From a virus: DNA of 64,000 bases. How positions within the stretch are numbered: the first letter of the stretch is position 1; each line of letters opens with the position of its first letter. Position numbers and translations under genes: made by a program. The notes beneath the pieces were generated by a model. The model was not told the origin of the DNA and did no database searches. It worked only from the letters and a program-made list of their open reading frames with translations. The stretch spans positions 42,358 through 106,357 of the IMG/VR virus record IMGVR_UViG_3300050343_000255. One strand, 5' to 3'. This document shows positions 35,845 through 46,362 of the stretch, piece by piece.

Positions 35845-36778
35845 ATAGTCATTGACAGATTCTGATTCCTCACGCAAGTTCTTAAGTGCTTTGTGCTCTA
35901 ACGTTCTTACACGGTCACGGCTCATGTTCAACACTTGACCAATTGCTGTCATTGACATTGGTTCAAGAATATCCTCTCCAATTCCATATCTCATACTAAT
36001 TACAGCAGCTTGCATTTCAGGAAGCTCACCAATTAGTTCTCGAATATCATCTTTAATGAACTGTTGCTCTAGCAGCATTTCTGGTAGTTGTGTTTTATCT
36101 TCTAATAGATCAATCAATGCTGTATCCCGATTCTCTCCAATTTTAATTTCTAATGATGTAGGTTGACGAGCCTTACACATTAAATCTTTAATTTCATCTA
36201 CCTTTAGATTTAGGTATTCAGATAATTCAAATACATTTGGAAGCTGTCCATTGATCTGACTTAATTCACGTTGGGCTTTCTTAAGTTTGTTGAGGTTCTC
36301 AGTAACATGGATTGGTAACCGGATCGCCCTCGATTTCTCAGCGATTGCGCGAGTGATCCCTTGACGGATCCACCAGTAGGCGTAAGTAGAAAACTTGTAA
36401 CCACGGCCAGGATCAAACTTCTCGACGCCACGTACGAGACCGATCGTGCCTTCTTGGATAATGTCCAGAAGGTCCATGTTCCGCTTGGTGTATTTCTTAG
36501 CAACGGACACCACAAGCCGGAGGTTGGCAGTAACCATTTTGTCTTTGGCTTTTTCACCATCTCTGATTTGTTTGCGTAGATCCTTGTAAGGAACATCCAG
36601 CACTCGTGATACATCTTTGTGTCATCTAGCTGTAGTTCATCTTTAATGTTTTGATTTCCATCAAACGTTGAACTTGTCTGCCTAACAAGATTTCTTCGTC
36701 ATGCTCAAGTAAAGGAATTCGTCCGATATCACGGAGATATGCACGGACAGAATCTCCTGTACTCTTTGTAGATGCCAT
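35839..36778 (-). CDS. Group-2-like RNA polymerase sigma-70 factor
   Basis: ~312 aa when joined. ATG 36778 gives region 1.2: [37 protein letters not shown]. After breaks near 36645 and 36602 come region 2 ([52 protein letters not shown]), region 3 ([20 protein letters not shown]) and region 4 ([29 protein letters not shown]). The -10-recognition helix and -35 HTH are therefore complete. No long region 1.1, as in cyanobacterial group 2 factors. It would redirect host RNA polymerase to phage promoters; position amid virion genes suggests middle or late control. Confidence 0.9.
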
Positions 36779-36819
36779 ATTTGTCTTTTCGCTTATATTT
36801 AATTCTATCAGCCTAAGTG

Positions 36820-37135
36820 TTATTTATCAACTATAGATTCCAGCAAACCTAATGTACTTTCTTTTGGATTTTCTCCTGACTCAAGTGATTCAACTGCCAT
36901 CGCTTGTGCAGCATGTTCGTTATATCCTTTCTCTTTATAGTTAGTCAGATTTCGTTCGTACTGCTCAATCGAACTTTCAAAGTCTTCACCATGGTGAATC
37001 ATCTCAGCTGCCATTTGATTTGCAGCTTGATCTTCTACACCATCAGATTTCAGATGTTTCCATATTGCCTGAAAAATATCAGGATCACTTGCTAATCACC
37101 AGCCTTTCTTGTATTCACTTGGCAACACTATGAAT
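36820..37135 (-). CDS. Hypothetical helical protein (~104 aa), start disrupted
   Basis: The secure part is MAAEMIHHGEDFESSIEQYE onward to LGLLESIVDK. In frame upstream the sequence stays protein-like (LASDPDIFQAIWKHLKSDGV) to a TGA at ~37106, beyond which PSEYKKGW leads to a TTG at 37135. So either the TGA is an error or the start is lower. Contains EGYNEHAAQAMA-type helix repeats. No family recognised. Confidence 0.45.
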
Positions 37136-37159
37136 CTCTATTTATTCTATCAATTACTA

Positions 37160-37457
37160 CTAAACTAATCCTTTAAGTCGAGACTGTTGTGCAACAGATG
37201 CCAATGCTGCAGCGTAGTTTGGATCTGCCATTCTTGCCATTTCACTATCTTTTCACCTTTGGCAGCAAGAATTGCCATGAAATTTACGTGACCTGACTTC
37301 TGTTGATTTGCAATTTGTGCAGCACTAAGTCCTTGAACCTTTTGCATGCCTTCCATGGCTACACGTCCTTGGGTTTCATTGGTAATAGCTTGTTGACCAG
37401 CATTACTAACAAGTTGCTGATCTGAATGCCTTGTTGAAATTCTTGTGAGTTAAGCAT
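37160..37457 (-). CDS. Small virion-type protein, frame-broken
   Basis: ~100 aa. MLNSQEFQQG, break near 37425, SDQQLVSNAGQQAITNETQG, VAMEGMQKVQGLSAAQIANQ, then break near 37240 and MARMADPNYAAALASVAQQS. Gln/Ala-rich, helical. No family recognised. A TACAATATAGATAA element lies ~25 bases upstream on the minus strand. Confidence 0.5.
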
Positions 37458-37500
37458 GTCTACAATTAGCTTTAATTCTGTTATCTATATTGTACGTAAA

Positions 37501-37865
37501 TTAAATACGTCCTTGTTCAGGACCATCTACGTAATCAACTGCTGCCAATAAAGCAGCTAGTCCACCAGCTCCGGCTAGTACTTCTCCAGCCATGCGCTTT
37601 TCCTTGTCTTTCTTCAGGGCGTATGAACCACCTTCTCTAAGTAGTTCTTTGACAAAAATGTCAAGGTTTTTGTTCTCAGGTCGTGAGGCAAGCTCTAGTG
37701 CCTGAGCTACATCTTCTGACGTTGGCTTACGACCTAAGACTTTTTCTAAAACCTCAGGAGTAGTTTGCCGTGAAAGACATAATCCAAATCTGGATTAGAA
37801 GGCAACGACCCCGAAGAGCCGATGCCTAGTTCTCTTGCACGTCTGCCAGAGTTGTAGTAACCCAT
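37501..37865 (-). CDS. Hypothetical protein, frame-broken
   Basis: ~121 aa. MGYYNSGRRARELGIGSSGS, LPSNPDLDYVFHGK, break near 37770, then TTPEVLEKVLGRKPTSEDVA, EALELASRPENKN-like helices and a hydrophobic Ala/Gly segment (AGEVLAGAGGLAALLAAVDY). Shares one base with the scaffold gene stop. Role unknown; a membrane-active virion protein is possible. Confidence 0.5.
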
Positions 37866-39418
37866 TACATGTCTTGAATAAGAGCCTTAGCTTGCAGGGC
37901 ACCTTGAGGAGCCTGTGAGAGGTAACGCCATGCGTTCTCAGGGGAGCTATCCATCATTTCGCTGAAGGAGCCCCAGAAGTCATTTGCCTGGTTGACCTGA
38001 CGGCCAGGGGTAGGCATGTCCATTTGAGGACGCTGGAAGTTCTGTGGGACTTGTCCTTGCTCTTGAGCTTGGATCTCAGCTTCGAACTGTGCACGAGCTT
38101 CTTGCTGCTGACGGACTTGTGTCTCATCAGCGGTCTCGGTTGGGTAAGGACCCTGAGGACCGAAGAACTCATTGACGTAATCAGCCAACACATCAGGGTT
38201 GGTGAGCATCAGGTTCATTGCACCGTTCTCTTCGGTAGAAGCTTCGAATGCACTAAGGACATTGTTGCCACGCTGAACTTGCTCGATCAGTGCGTCTTCA
38301 ACTGCACAGGCATAGGTGTTCAGGAGAGCAGGGGCTTCAGCACCAAAGTGCTCAAGAACCTCAAGACTTTCTCCGCTGATTCCGCTTAGGTACTGATCCT
38401 GAGCCTGACTGGCTCCGTGCTGCACCGCTTGCTGCACCAGGCTGCTGACGTCGGATTCCGTATAGCTCTGGGTTGAAACTTGGGGCTGCGAAATCTGCTG
38501 AACCTGTGGGGCCATTGAAGCCCAACTGGGTTGAGTAGTTGCCTGCGGCGTCGGTGTCGTCTGGTATGCCGAGGGTGAAACCTGGGCCTGGGAGGGGCTG
38601 GACGTATTCAGGCTTGCGCTGAGCGCCTGGAACGCCTGCTGCCATGGATTGCCCTGAGTTGGAGCCGAAGGCTGCGGGGCCGGGGCCGATGCCTGGTAAG
38701 CCGGTGCCTGGGGTGCCATTGGCTGACCCATTGATGCCGGGGAGGTTGGGACTGGCTCGTCGCGTACTGGCTGGCCGCGCTGGGCACGTAGTTGGTCGGC
38801 GCTGCTGAGCTCGTCGGGGATACTTGTTGTGCTGGCTGGCTTGTAACTTCCACTGTAACTTAACTCCTTACGTAAGAATTCTAAAGATCGATATAAGAAC
38901 CCTGTCATATCAAGGTTCGGGTCAGAAGCCAAAGGCATGTCTGGCATCTGTGGATGAGGCAATTGATAGAACTGCCCAAGTAAACTAATAAAACTATTAA
39001 TACTGCTTTGTGTTTGCTGGACCATTCTGAAGGGGAAGCCACTTAACATTGCAGCTCGTTCTTCATCAGTTTTTCCAGGGAATAAGTATTTGAGAGCTTC
39101 AATAGAATCAACTCCCAATTCTTGAAGGTTGCGAACGACGATACTGTTATTAAGCAGATCTTCAGTGCTTTCTTCAAAGACTTCTCCCATCCAACGCCAA
39201 CTGACTTTTGATGCTCCGTCAGGAACAAGGCCAGTAACACCAGGGGGTATTTCACCTGCGTCTAGTTTAGCACGCATCTCTTTATCACGTTTCTGAATAA
39301 ACTTCTGATAGTTGTCTTGATATTTACCATAAGCTTTTTCATATTCTTTCTCATCTTCAAACTCTTCAGGCAAAGGAAGTTCTGGTTCTTCAATCCATTG
39401 CAGCAGCGAATGAATCAT
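37865..39418 (-). CDS. Scaffolding-like protein, Gln/Pro-rich
   Basis: 517 aa, intact. N-terminal ~190 residues are helical and acidic (PLPEEFEDEKEYEKAYGKYQ; FPGKTDEERAAMLSGFPF). The middle (~200-330) is Pro/Gln/Ala/Ser low complexity (APAYQASAPAPQPSAP). The C-terminal part is helical with Q/E-rich coiled coil (RQQQEARAQFEAEIQAQEQ). It lies directly after portal in the packaging-to-capsid order, and disorder plus terminal helices are typical of capsid assembly scaffolds. The start at ATG 39418 overlaps the portal stop by 29 bases. Confidence 0.6.
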   Translation of the reverse strand: MIHSLLQWIEEPELPLPEEFEDEKEYEKAYGKYQDNYQKFIQKRDKEMRAKLDAGEIPPGVTGLVPDGASKVSWRWMGEVFEESTEDLLNNSIVVRNLQELGVDSIEALKYLFPGKTDEERAAMLSGFPFRMVQQTQSSINSFISLLGQFYQLPHPQMPDMPLASDPNLDMTGFLYRSLEFLRKELSYSGSYKPASTTSIPDELSSADQLRAQRGQPVRDEPVPTSPASMGQPMAPQAPAYQASAPAPQPSAPTQGNPWQQAFQALSASLNTSSPSQAQVSPSAYQTTPTPQATTQPSWASMAPQVQQISQPQVSTQSYTESDVSSLVQQAVQHGASQAQDQYLSGISGESLEVLEHFGAEAPALLNTYACAVEDALIEQVQRGNNVLSAFEASTEENGAMNLMLTNPDVLADYVNEFFGPQGPYPTETADETQVRQQQEARAQFEAEIQAQEQGQVPQNFQRPQMDMPTPGRQVNQANDFWGSFSEMMDSSPENAWRYLSQAPQGALQAKALIQDM

Positions 39419-40618
39419 TAAAGTTACGCTCCTCTGCATAAATCATCATTGAGAACAGAGGACATAAGCCATATGTAAATAAGTGCTCTTGCTTTCTTTT
39501 CAGCAGTAGCTGCTACACGTCCATATAGTGTTTTAATTTCATATGCTGTAGCAGCAGTATTAATGTCAATATCGTCTACGCCACCAAGGCAAGTCGAATT
39601 TCAGATCGGTACTGTTTGACGTATAAATTCTGGTCACCAGATACACTGTCAGGTGTCATATAACCAACTCGATCAGTTGGCTCTAGGTTTGCAATAACTC
39701 GTGGAACTTTGATCTGTCCATCAAGTGTTCCAGCCACCAAAAGGTTGACTTACACGTGTACTTGCTCTACCTGTGCCTCCAATAGGAGCAAATCCTGCTT
39801 GAGAGCTAATCGTAGGACGGAAACTATTGTCATCTCCACTATCAAGGATGTCATGACGTGGACGACTAGAGATAAGTGTTGGGTTACCGAAGAACTTCAT
39901 GTTCTTACGGATGTTGCGCACTAATTCATCGTGATACAAGATCTGATGTGCTAACCAATCAAATTCACCATTACCTGTTGCTTCACCTGTGCAGTCCATG
40001 TGGTTAAACACTTCAACCGCAGGAATAAATCCAAGACTGTTAGTCAATACTTCTGTTTGACCAGGCATCTTGAAGGGCATTGCACCCATTTGATTTGAGA
40101 ACTCAATTTTCTCGTCTGAGATCGTTTGCTCAATACGATCTTTGTAGACCTTCAGTTGAATCCACTTCTTTTTACCATTCGATCCATTTGAACCTGGCAG
40201 ATTGTCTGCTAATCCAATGGTTTGCTGAACATTAAAGGAATAAACAAGAACTAATGACTCAAGATCTCCAGCTTGGTCGCGATATGCCCTATAACTGTCC
40301 TTAGGGAAGTAGAGAATCTGATAACTTTCTCCTGCTGGTCGGAAATAAAATAGACCTTGCCATCACATAGGAAGTAATCAACAATGCTTTCGAATTTCAT
40401 CTCAAGCATGTTCTCTTCACAGAGTTTATTTATAAATTCCCTACGTTTCCAAATGAATCTTGTTCTGCATAGAACTCAATGCCTCTGCGAAGCATAAATG
40501 TTCTCATCTGTGCTAGATGAGAGGACACAATCATTGTGTCTACAGATAAATCTCCTCGCCTTTCTTTGGCAGCTAATAGTATTTGTTGAAATTCGCTATT
40601 AATTGAATTCATTGACAT
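39390..40618 (-). CDS. Portal protein, frame-broken
   Basis: ~410 aa when joined. MSMNSINSEFQQILLAAKER, MRTFMLRRGIEFYAEQDS, break near 40440, CEENMLEMKFESIVDYFLCD, VYFYFRPAGESYQILYFP, WIQLKVYKDRIEQTISDEKI; then the intact piece with VFNHMDCTGEATGNGEFDWL and LAHQILYHDELVRNIRKN. After breaks near 39725 and 39600, VDDIDINTAATAYEIKTLYG, RVAATAEKKARAL. The long helix and beta pattern, size and place between terminase and scaffold fit a portal. It is not close to the T7 portal. Confidence 0.7.
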
Positions 40619-40644
40619 ATTTCATGCTGTCTTATAGTTCAATA

Positions 40645-41572
40645 CTACTTGATTTTGTCTAATGTGTCCTCATAAATCTTCTCAGCATTTGATGTGATTG
40701 GTGAGGGCATTCCAGGAATCTCAAAGTTGAAATCAAACGGACTCTTGCCTTTGAAGATCTTTTCACGTCCAGCATCAGGCTCGATTACGTGACTCTTGAA
40801 TTGAATTTTTAGTCCAGCATTTAGTTCAGCATCACGCTGAGGATTGTTCGGACTATAGTCAACATTCTTGTAAGTATCATACTCTCTACGATTAGCCCGT
40901 TGTGCTAAACGGTTGGAATCAATGTACATATCCATAAACTTTTGAGATGCTGCAGGACTGTCGTCCACATCATAGAATCCACCCATCGTTGCACTAGATA
41001 CAGGTGTGTCATAAAGCTTACTTTCACCATCTCCACCTGTGTAATTAAATGTGCGAGTACTGCCTCCATAAAAACGTCTTGAATTATCTGTGTTATCAAC
41101 ACTATTATCTATAGTCTGGGTAATGGAGTTATCCTGATTTGCTTGATTATTATTACCGTTGATGGTTTGTGGATTTGCTTGTGAAATTGGTGAATTAATA
41201 GATCCATCTCCTAGAATGTTCCAGCACTAAATGGTACGGGAGTTTGTGCAGCAGCTGGATCACTGTCAGTACTTTCTGGCTTATTAAAATGTAACACCAC
41301 TGCTTTTCTAAGTAAGATCGTTGCTTGACCTATTAAACTTGGCACCGTCATTAACTAGCCCTTGATATTTCGCAACCATACTATTATCACCTTCATCAAT
41401 AGATACTCCTTCAGGACGTTCACGGAATTCAGAAATTACTTCTTTAGCTGAGTATCTGCCATCTTTAGTTGGGTCTTGCTGACCTTCAGCTGAAATACGA
41501 TTGTATTCTTGATGTGCCAAGACGTTCTTCTAAAGCGTTTCTAAATCCATTACTACCTGCTTTACGAGCCAT
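40645..41572 (-). CDS. Virion protein with GDGSINSPISQ segment, frame-broken
   Basis: ~309 aa when joined. MARKAGSNGFRNALEERL, break, AHQEYNRISAEGQQDPTKDG, ISEFRERPEGVSIDEGDNS, breaks near 41325 and 41220, then GDGSINSPISQANPQTINGN, QDNSITQTIDNSVDNTDNS, and the intact C-terminal piece MGGFYDVDDSPAASQKFMDM. The Asn/Gln/Ser-rich GDGSINSPISQ...DNS region is repeated in the + strand protein at 60869-61508. It lies between terminase and portal. No catalytic domain seen. Confidence 0.55.
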
Positions 41573-41580
41573 CTCACTAT

Positions 41581-43121
41581 TTATAAATTAAAGCTGTCAC
41601 TATTGTAGTCCATTTGTAAACTACCTCTTCTTAGTAGTCCACCCATTGTTAGTACCATTGAATCTACAGCGTCATCATGTGGTGAATGTCCAAAGTTAAG
41701 TAGCTCTTCTTCTAGTACATCCCACTTACGCCATTTATTCCATATAACTTTCTTGTGTTCATATAAACCAAGTACACCTCGAAGCCTTGCAAGTTTATCT
41801 CCTTTAAATCCTTTAACTGGAGAAACAGATAAGGTTATACAGTGCACGTTGTTCCAAGAATTATTCTTTTAAAATCACCTTCAAATGAGTTTTGATAAGC
41901 AACGGCTTCAGGCCATATTATGCACGGCGACATTGTTGGAAAAAATTGACCTTCGTCATTCTCAAGGACTATATTCCAATCAGCAAGCATTTGGCAGAGC
42001 AGATCCATCTTATCGAGATTGCCCATCGTGCGAGCACGCCGTTGATCGATCATGTAGATTTTGCCTTCTTTAATTCCACCAAGAGTCATGACAGTCCAGT
42101 CATTCTTCTCTTTTAATCCAGCACTTAGGTCAATACCTACACCAAGACAATCGTAATCATCTGGTACTTCTCCTTTAATAATAAGTTCTGGTGAGATGCC
42201 AACATCAGTTGACTTAACTGCTGTATTCAAGTACTGATATGCAAAGGCAACACGATCTTCTAACTTACGATCATTAAGATATTTCATTGACCAAAACTCT
42301 GGCCAATAGGAACGCTGCTTTCCGTCAGCGTCTGTTATGACTGCTCGCTGAACAATCTGTTTCCACTTGTTTTTTGGAACGAATAACGTGGCGTGAATAT
42401 CGTCAAAGTGGAAGCGGGTTCCCAAACAGATAGCCCGTGCACCTTGAAACATCGTTGGTGCGATAACGTTAGACCACGTCTGCTCCATCTCACGGCGAAT
42501 GTCTGGGTTGTTGATCGAAGCGGCAGATTTGATAGGGTCATCAATAAGCACCAGCTGCGATCGTTTAGAGGTGATTGCACCTTTGAGACCACCACACGCA
42601 ATTGTGAAAGCTTCTTCACCTGCTGTGTCAATTCCTGCAAACTCATAATCAATAGACCAGTATTCATCCGAACGTTTTATTTTTGAGAGTCTGACCATTG
42701 GAAAGATCTCTCGATATTTGTTACTTATAAGTATCCCTTTAATCGTTGCTGACTTGGCACGACTAATGTCTACCATGTAAGCGATGTAAAGGATACGCAG
42801 CATCTGCTTGGCAGCTGCATGTCGTCCAATCATCCATGCTGCAAACAAACCAAGGACAGTACTTTTGGCAGAACCACGTGGTGCAAGGATCGATGTATTC
42901 GGACCTGCGATTCCTATTAAGCATTCACTATCTTCACCAGTACATAACTCTGCATGCCACTCCAGCATATGTTTTGCAGGAGCTTTACCCATGAACTTAC
43001 AAAAGTCTTGGAAATTATCTCTTGCTTTTAAAACTTCTTCACTAGGTGGTTTTACAGTTACCTTCGTTGCGTTCATCAACGCTATTCGTCTGTATGCTAA
43101 TGAAGCGCTAGGTATTGCCAT
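41581..43121 (-). CDS. terL: Terminase large subunit, one frame break
   Basis: ~513 aa. The ATPase half has Walker A LAPRGSAKST and Walker B SQLVLIDDPI with Glu/Asp, plus ICLGTRFHFDD as the coupling motif. The nuclease half has GVGIDLSAGLKEKND (first Asp) and, after a break near 41845, the end FGHSPHDDAVDSMVLTMGG, which holds the last catalytic acidic pair of RNase-H-like terminase nucleases. It packages DNA into proheads. Breaking at a GTGCACGTTG junction suggests a sequencing slip. Confidence 0.92.
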
Positions 43122-43152
43122 AAGTTAGCCTTTCCTTAAGTCTAACTAATAT

Positions 43153-43440
43153 TTAAGCTTTTGCTAAGCCAAAACTCTTTGCCATACGATCAGCAGCTTT
43201 GTCTTTCATCCTTCTAATTGCTTTCATTCTTGCTTCTCTTGCCTTACTCTCTGCAAACGATAACCCCATATCTCGTAAGAAAATAGCAGCCTCTTCTGCT
43301 CGTGCATTAGTTCCCGAACTACCATCAGGCATTCCTGGCAATGCTTTAGGTAAATTACTTAGAGACCGAATTGTAGTTACTGATGCATCTGATAATGCAG
43401 GTAATTCTTTTGATTTAGGTAAGTATGGAGAAACGCTCAT
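43153..43440 (-). CDS. Small hypothetical protein (95 aa)
   Basis: Pro/Ser-rich start (PYLPKSKELPALSDASVTTI), then a basic helix (AESKAREARMKAIRRMKDK). Between the terminase large subunit and the candidate small subunit. Could be a small packaging-associated or DNA-binding protein; not recognised. Confidence 0.6.
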   Translation of the reverse strand: MSVSPYLPKSKELPALSDASVTTIRSLSNLPKALPGMPDGSSGTNARAEEAAIFLRDMGLSFAESKAREARMKAIRRMKDKAADRMAKSFGLAKA

Positions 43441-43979
43441 TAGCCTAGTTCACTATAAATCTTGGCAAACACTGCATTGATTGCGTTATCAATTGGTTCA
43501 GCTAGGTGTGGATCATCTTTAAATATAGAAGTCATCTCACGCATCACACGATCAGCACCAGCAAGGATTAACCCACGCTTATCTGTTGTACGATTCATTC
43601 GATCAGACGTCTCAATGTGCGAACGTAGTTCCTTTTCAAGCGAAGCAAGGCGTGCCGCACCATCCGAACCTTTGATCTCTCCCGAGGTAATGGCCATTCG
43701 TAAGTCTTGTATATCGGAGTGGAGAGCAGCAATCTCGCTATTGAGTATTTCACGGCGATTGAGTTTCTTAAATTTCATCTTGACCCAACGGGCCATATCA
43801 TTGAATGTACCAGGATAGTTAAGGATTCCGGCATATACCCAAATTTCAATGATCGATGGAGTTACTTCAGCAAATTCTTTGAACTCTTCTGATTCAGACG
43901 CTGGCAAAGTATCCAACCACTGATCGACATACGTCATATAAACTTTACCAGTTTTGCTATTAGTTGTTGACGAGGTCAT
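43440..43979 (-). CDS. Candidate terminase small subunit
   Basis: 179 aa, intact. Helical throughout: SESEEFKEFAEVTPSIIEIW, a helix-turn-helix-like PSIIEIWVYAGILNYPGTF, then a coiled-coil segment (NSEIAALHSDIQDLRMAITS; RLASLEKELRSHIETSD). DNA-binding N-terminus plus oligomerising coiled coil is the plan of small terminases, and it lies two genes upstream of terL. Identity is inferred from position and shape only. Confidence 0.5.
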   Translation of the reverse strand: MTSSTTNSKTGKVYMTYVDQWLDTLPASESEEFKEFAEVTPSIIEIWVYAGILNYPGTFNDMARWVKMKFKKLNRREILNSEIAALHSDIQDLRMAITSGEIKGSDGAARLASLEKELRSHIETSDRMNRTTDKRGLILAGADRVMREMTSIFKDDPHLAEPIDNAINAVFAKIYSELG

Positions 43980-44612
43980 CAGAAACCTCTAGCTAAACCA
44001 AGAGCTCGTGATTTATTCCGTGCTTCTCCACGTGCATTAATGTTGTCTTCAAATTCATAACTCTTTCTATCTTGATCACCTTGTGCTGCAATACCCAGTC
44101 GTTGCTGCTCCCCTTGTGTAACTGTACCTAAACGATTTTCAACTCCTTGTGCTCGGTAGTTTTTACGGGTCTGCTCGCCTTGAGCAGCCATTGTTCCAAT
44201 GTTCCTTCCGTAGCTCCTATCTGCATATTCATTAGTCAATTCAAACTGCTTATCTAAACTGCGCATTCCATATTCAAATGTATCAGCTCTGTTTTCACGG
44301 TTATTGCGCATTTCAAGGTTTGCACCAAATAGTGAATTATCCTTATACAACCCAGATCCAAAGTCAGCTTGTTGCTCTGACCTAGCCATATCCATATTTT
44401 TTCCAACCTGATCCGCATACATACCAGTCTGCAGATTAGTCATCCTGTCATAATCTTTATCTACTGGTTGAAAGAAGTTATCACTAAAGGTACTACCAAA
44501 GTTTGCATAACCACTAGAAATTTTATCAATAGCTTCTGATCCGCCTCACCTGATCGTTATTGTCATCTACGCCATCTTTATTTACGTCTACAAATTCTCT
44601 TGGTCTAGTCAT
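43979..44612 (-). CDS. Coiled-coil virion-type protein, frame-broken start
   Basis: ~211 aa. ATG 44612 gives MTRPREFVDVNKDGVDDNND (EF-hand-like D-x-N-x-D-G loop); after breaks near 44555 EAIDKISSGYANFGSTFSDN, FFQPVDKDYDRMTNLQ joins the intact piece MTNLQTGMYADQVGKNMDMA. The rest is Gln/Arg-rich helix (QGEQTRKNYRAQGVENRLG; AAQGDQDRKSYEFEDNI). Likely an internal virion or ejection protein. Confidence 0.55.
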
Positions 44613-44637
44613 TGTTCTTTTTAACCACTGATATAAA

Positions 44638-44663
44638 TATTGTATCTAACTACAATAGATATA
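44638..44663. promoter_or_regulatory. Divergent paired -10 elements
   Basis: TATTGTATCTA-AC-TACAATAGATATA: the left half reads TAGATACAATA on the minus strand (26 bases from the 44612 ATG), the right half TACAATAGATATA on the plus strand (20 bases from the 44683 ATG). The pair is near-palindromic. Confidence 0.5.
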
Positions 44664-44682
44664 TAAAAGACGTAGACGTGTC

Positions 44683-45047
44683 ATGCAATTTAACTATGGT
44701 AATTCCGCAAACTACCTTGCTGGTGGTGCAGCTGTAGCTAATACTTATCTTGATACCTATGACACGTCTCAGAAGACTGGTACTGATGTTAATAAGTTAG
44801 TACAAGCGGAAAGCAAGAAACGGAATCAACAGAGGGTCAATGCAATTGATCAGGTGACTACTGTTGGACAGTTAATACAGATACAGCTGTAGACATTCAG
44901 ACTGGGATGAAGATCACAGATATGGATGCAAAGCTTAAGAAGGATATTGCAAAAATACAGAAGCCTGCGAAGATGGCTGGTGCATTGGCAGCAACATTAA
45001 TAGTTCACCAAATTATTACTGACATTACCCAGCCCTTGCAGAATTAA
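44683..45047 (+). CDS. Small hypothetical + strand protein, frame-broken
   Basis: ~121 aa. MQFNYGNSANYLAGGAAVAN, TYLDTYDTSQKTG; break near 44880; then NTDTAVDIQTGMKITDMDAK, LKKDIAKIQKPAKMAGALAA. An isolated + gene inside the minus virion block with its own promoter-like element. It overlaps the downstream minus gene by ~50 bases if the second frame runs to its TAA. Function unknown. Confidence 0.45.
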
Positions 45048-45797
45048 AGCCAACGCCTCACGTTGATCCCTACGGTTGCTACGAGCGTTTTCCATATCTA
45101 ACCTACGGTTGTTCATTCCCATCTGACCCATTTGCAGTTGGAAATTATTTTGCGATTGCATTTGTTGAAATTGACGGTCAGCAAGATTCTGCTCCATCAA
45201 ATCAAGATACCTAGATTGTTCTTTAGACCGATCTTCAAGTAATCGATTTTCTTGTCGTTCTGCTCTTGATTCTGGACTGCCTTTTTGAGATTTGCGGAAT
45301 CTTTCACCTTCAGCATCAAGTTCATAACTACTCTTACCGAGTAAGCCATCAACTGCTAAACCTGGATAACTAGCTTTAAGGTTTTGCAAAGAGTTTAATT
45401 TCTTTAGTTCATCTTGAACACGTAGTGATGCTTCAGAAGTACCCTCACCCTCTCTGTAGCCAAGATTAGTTGGCATCCGATCTTTATAGCCAAGGTTTGT
45501 GTATCCTTGTTCAATTTGTTTAATACCCGTTCTTAGGCTGCTATTTACAGCATCAATAGCTTGTTGCCTAGCAGCATCTTTTACTTGTTTTGTAGAGATT
45601 CCTGTTCTTAATGCCCTTAAATTATCACCAATATCATCTTTGTAACTATCAGGCTTGTTTAGATCAAAGCTTTCACCTTTGGCAATTGATTCTGGTGTAT
45701 AGCCAATTGATTCTTTTAATCCTGGAATTAAATCAATAGCCGCTTTGGTAGCTAATGCACCGCCGGATAGAATTCCTGCTCCTGCTAAAAATGGCAT
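44997..45797 (-). CDS. Internal virion/ejection-type protein (266 aa)
   Basis: Intact. N-terminal hydrophobic Gly/Ala segment (FLAGAGILSGGALATKAAID), long polar helices and a Gln/Arg-rich coiled coil near the end (DRQFQQMQSQNNFQLQMGQM). No enzyme motif. Such Gly-start plus coiled-coil proteins in a row (44-52 kb) resemble internal core proteins that are ejected with DNA in short-tailed phages; this is inference. Confidence 0.55.
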   Translation of the reverse strand: MPFLAGAGILSGGALATKAAIDLIPGLKESIGYTPESIAKGESFDLNKPDSYKDDIGDNLRALRTGISTKQVKDAARQQAIDAVNSSLRTGIKQIEQGYTNLGYKDRMPTNLGYREGEGTSEASLRVQDELKKLNSLQNLKASYPGLAVDGLLGKSSYELDAEGERFRKSQKGSPESRAERQENRLLEDRSKEQSRYLDLMEQNLADRQFQQMQSQNNFQLQMGQMGMNNRRLDMENARSNRRDQREALALILQGLGNVSNNLVNY

Positions 45798-46340
45798 CAG
45801 ACTAATCCTCGCTGTTGTAGCAATTTAAGCGCTTCTTCTAGTTTACGATCTTCTGCAGACTTACCTCCACCAAGTAAGAACTGAAGTCCATCACTTGCAG
45901 CTTTACCAAGAGATGCACCACCTGCAGCTACCAGAGGATTACCCATTCCAAGTACTCCACCAATAGTTCCACCAAACCCCATTGCCGCAGCATCCATAAC
46001 TTTATTACCAAAGACTGTCGTCACCTAAGACAATATCTCCAACATCACCAACAGCTTGAACGGCACCAAGTACAGGTAACGCTCGTCCTGCAAACCTCAT
46101 AGGTGCGGATCTAACAACACCCATTGCTCCTGCACGAAGCCCTTTAGGTAGAGCCTTAACTCCTGCTGCAACTAGCTGATCTCCTCCCATAACCCTGTTG
46201 GCATCATCAGCCATATTGCCGATGCCACTAAGGGTTTGTCCACCTAAGTTTCTTAGTGCTTTGCCTTGTACAACACCACCCATAAATTCAGGATTATTTT
46301 GAATGGCTTTTAGAAGTAGATCCCTTTCAAGTGGAGTCAT
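45797..46340 (-). CDS. Gly/Ala-rich membrane-active virion protein, one frame break
   Basis: ~181 aa. MTPLERDLLLKAIQNNPEFM, GAVQAVGDVGDIVLGDDS, break near 46020, then NKVMDAAAMGFGGTIGGVLG, GGASLGKAASDGLQFLLGGG and a charged tail. Glycine-zipper repeats suggest membrane interaction. Overlaps the next gene by one base. Confidence 0.5.
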
Positions 46341-46362
46341 GACATTGTATTTAATAGTTTAA

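Noticed and set aside
43462-43818. 118-codon + frame over the candidate small terminase
   Set aside because: Antisense shadow of an intact helical gene.
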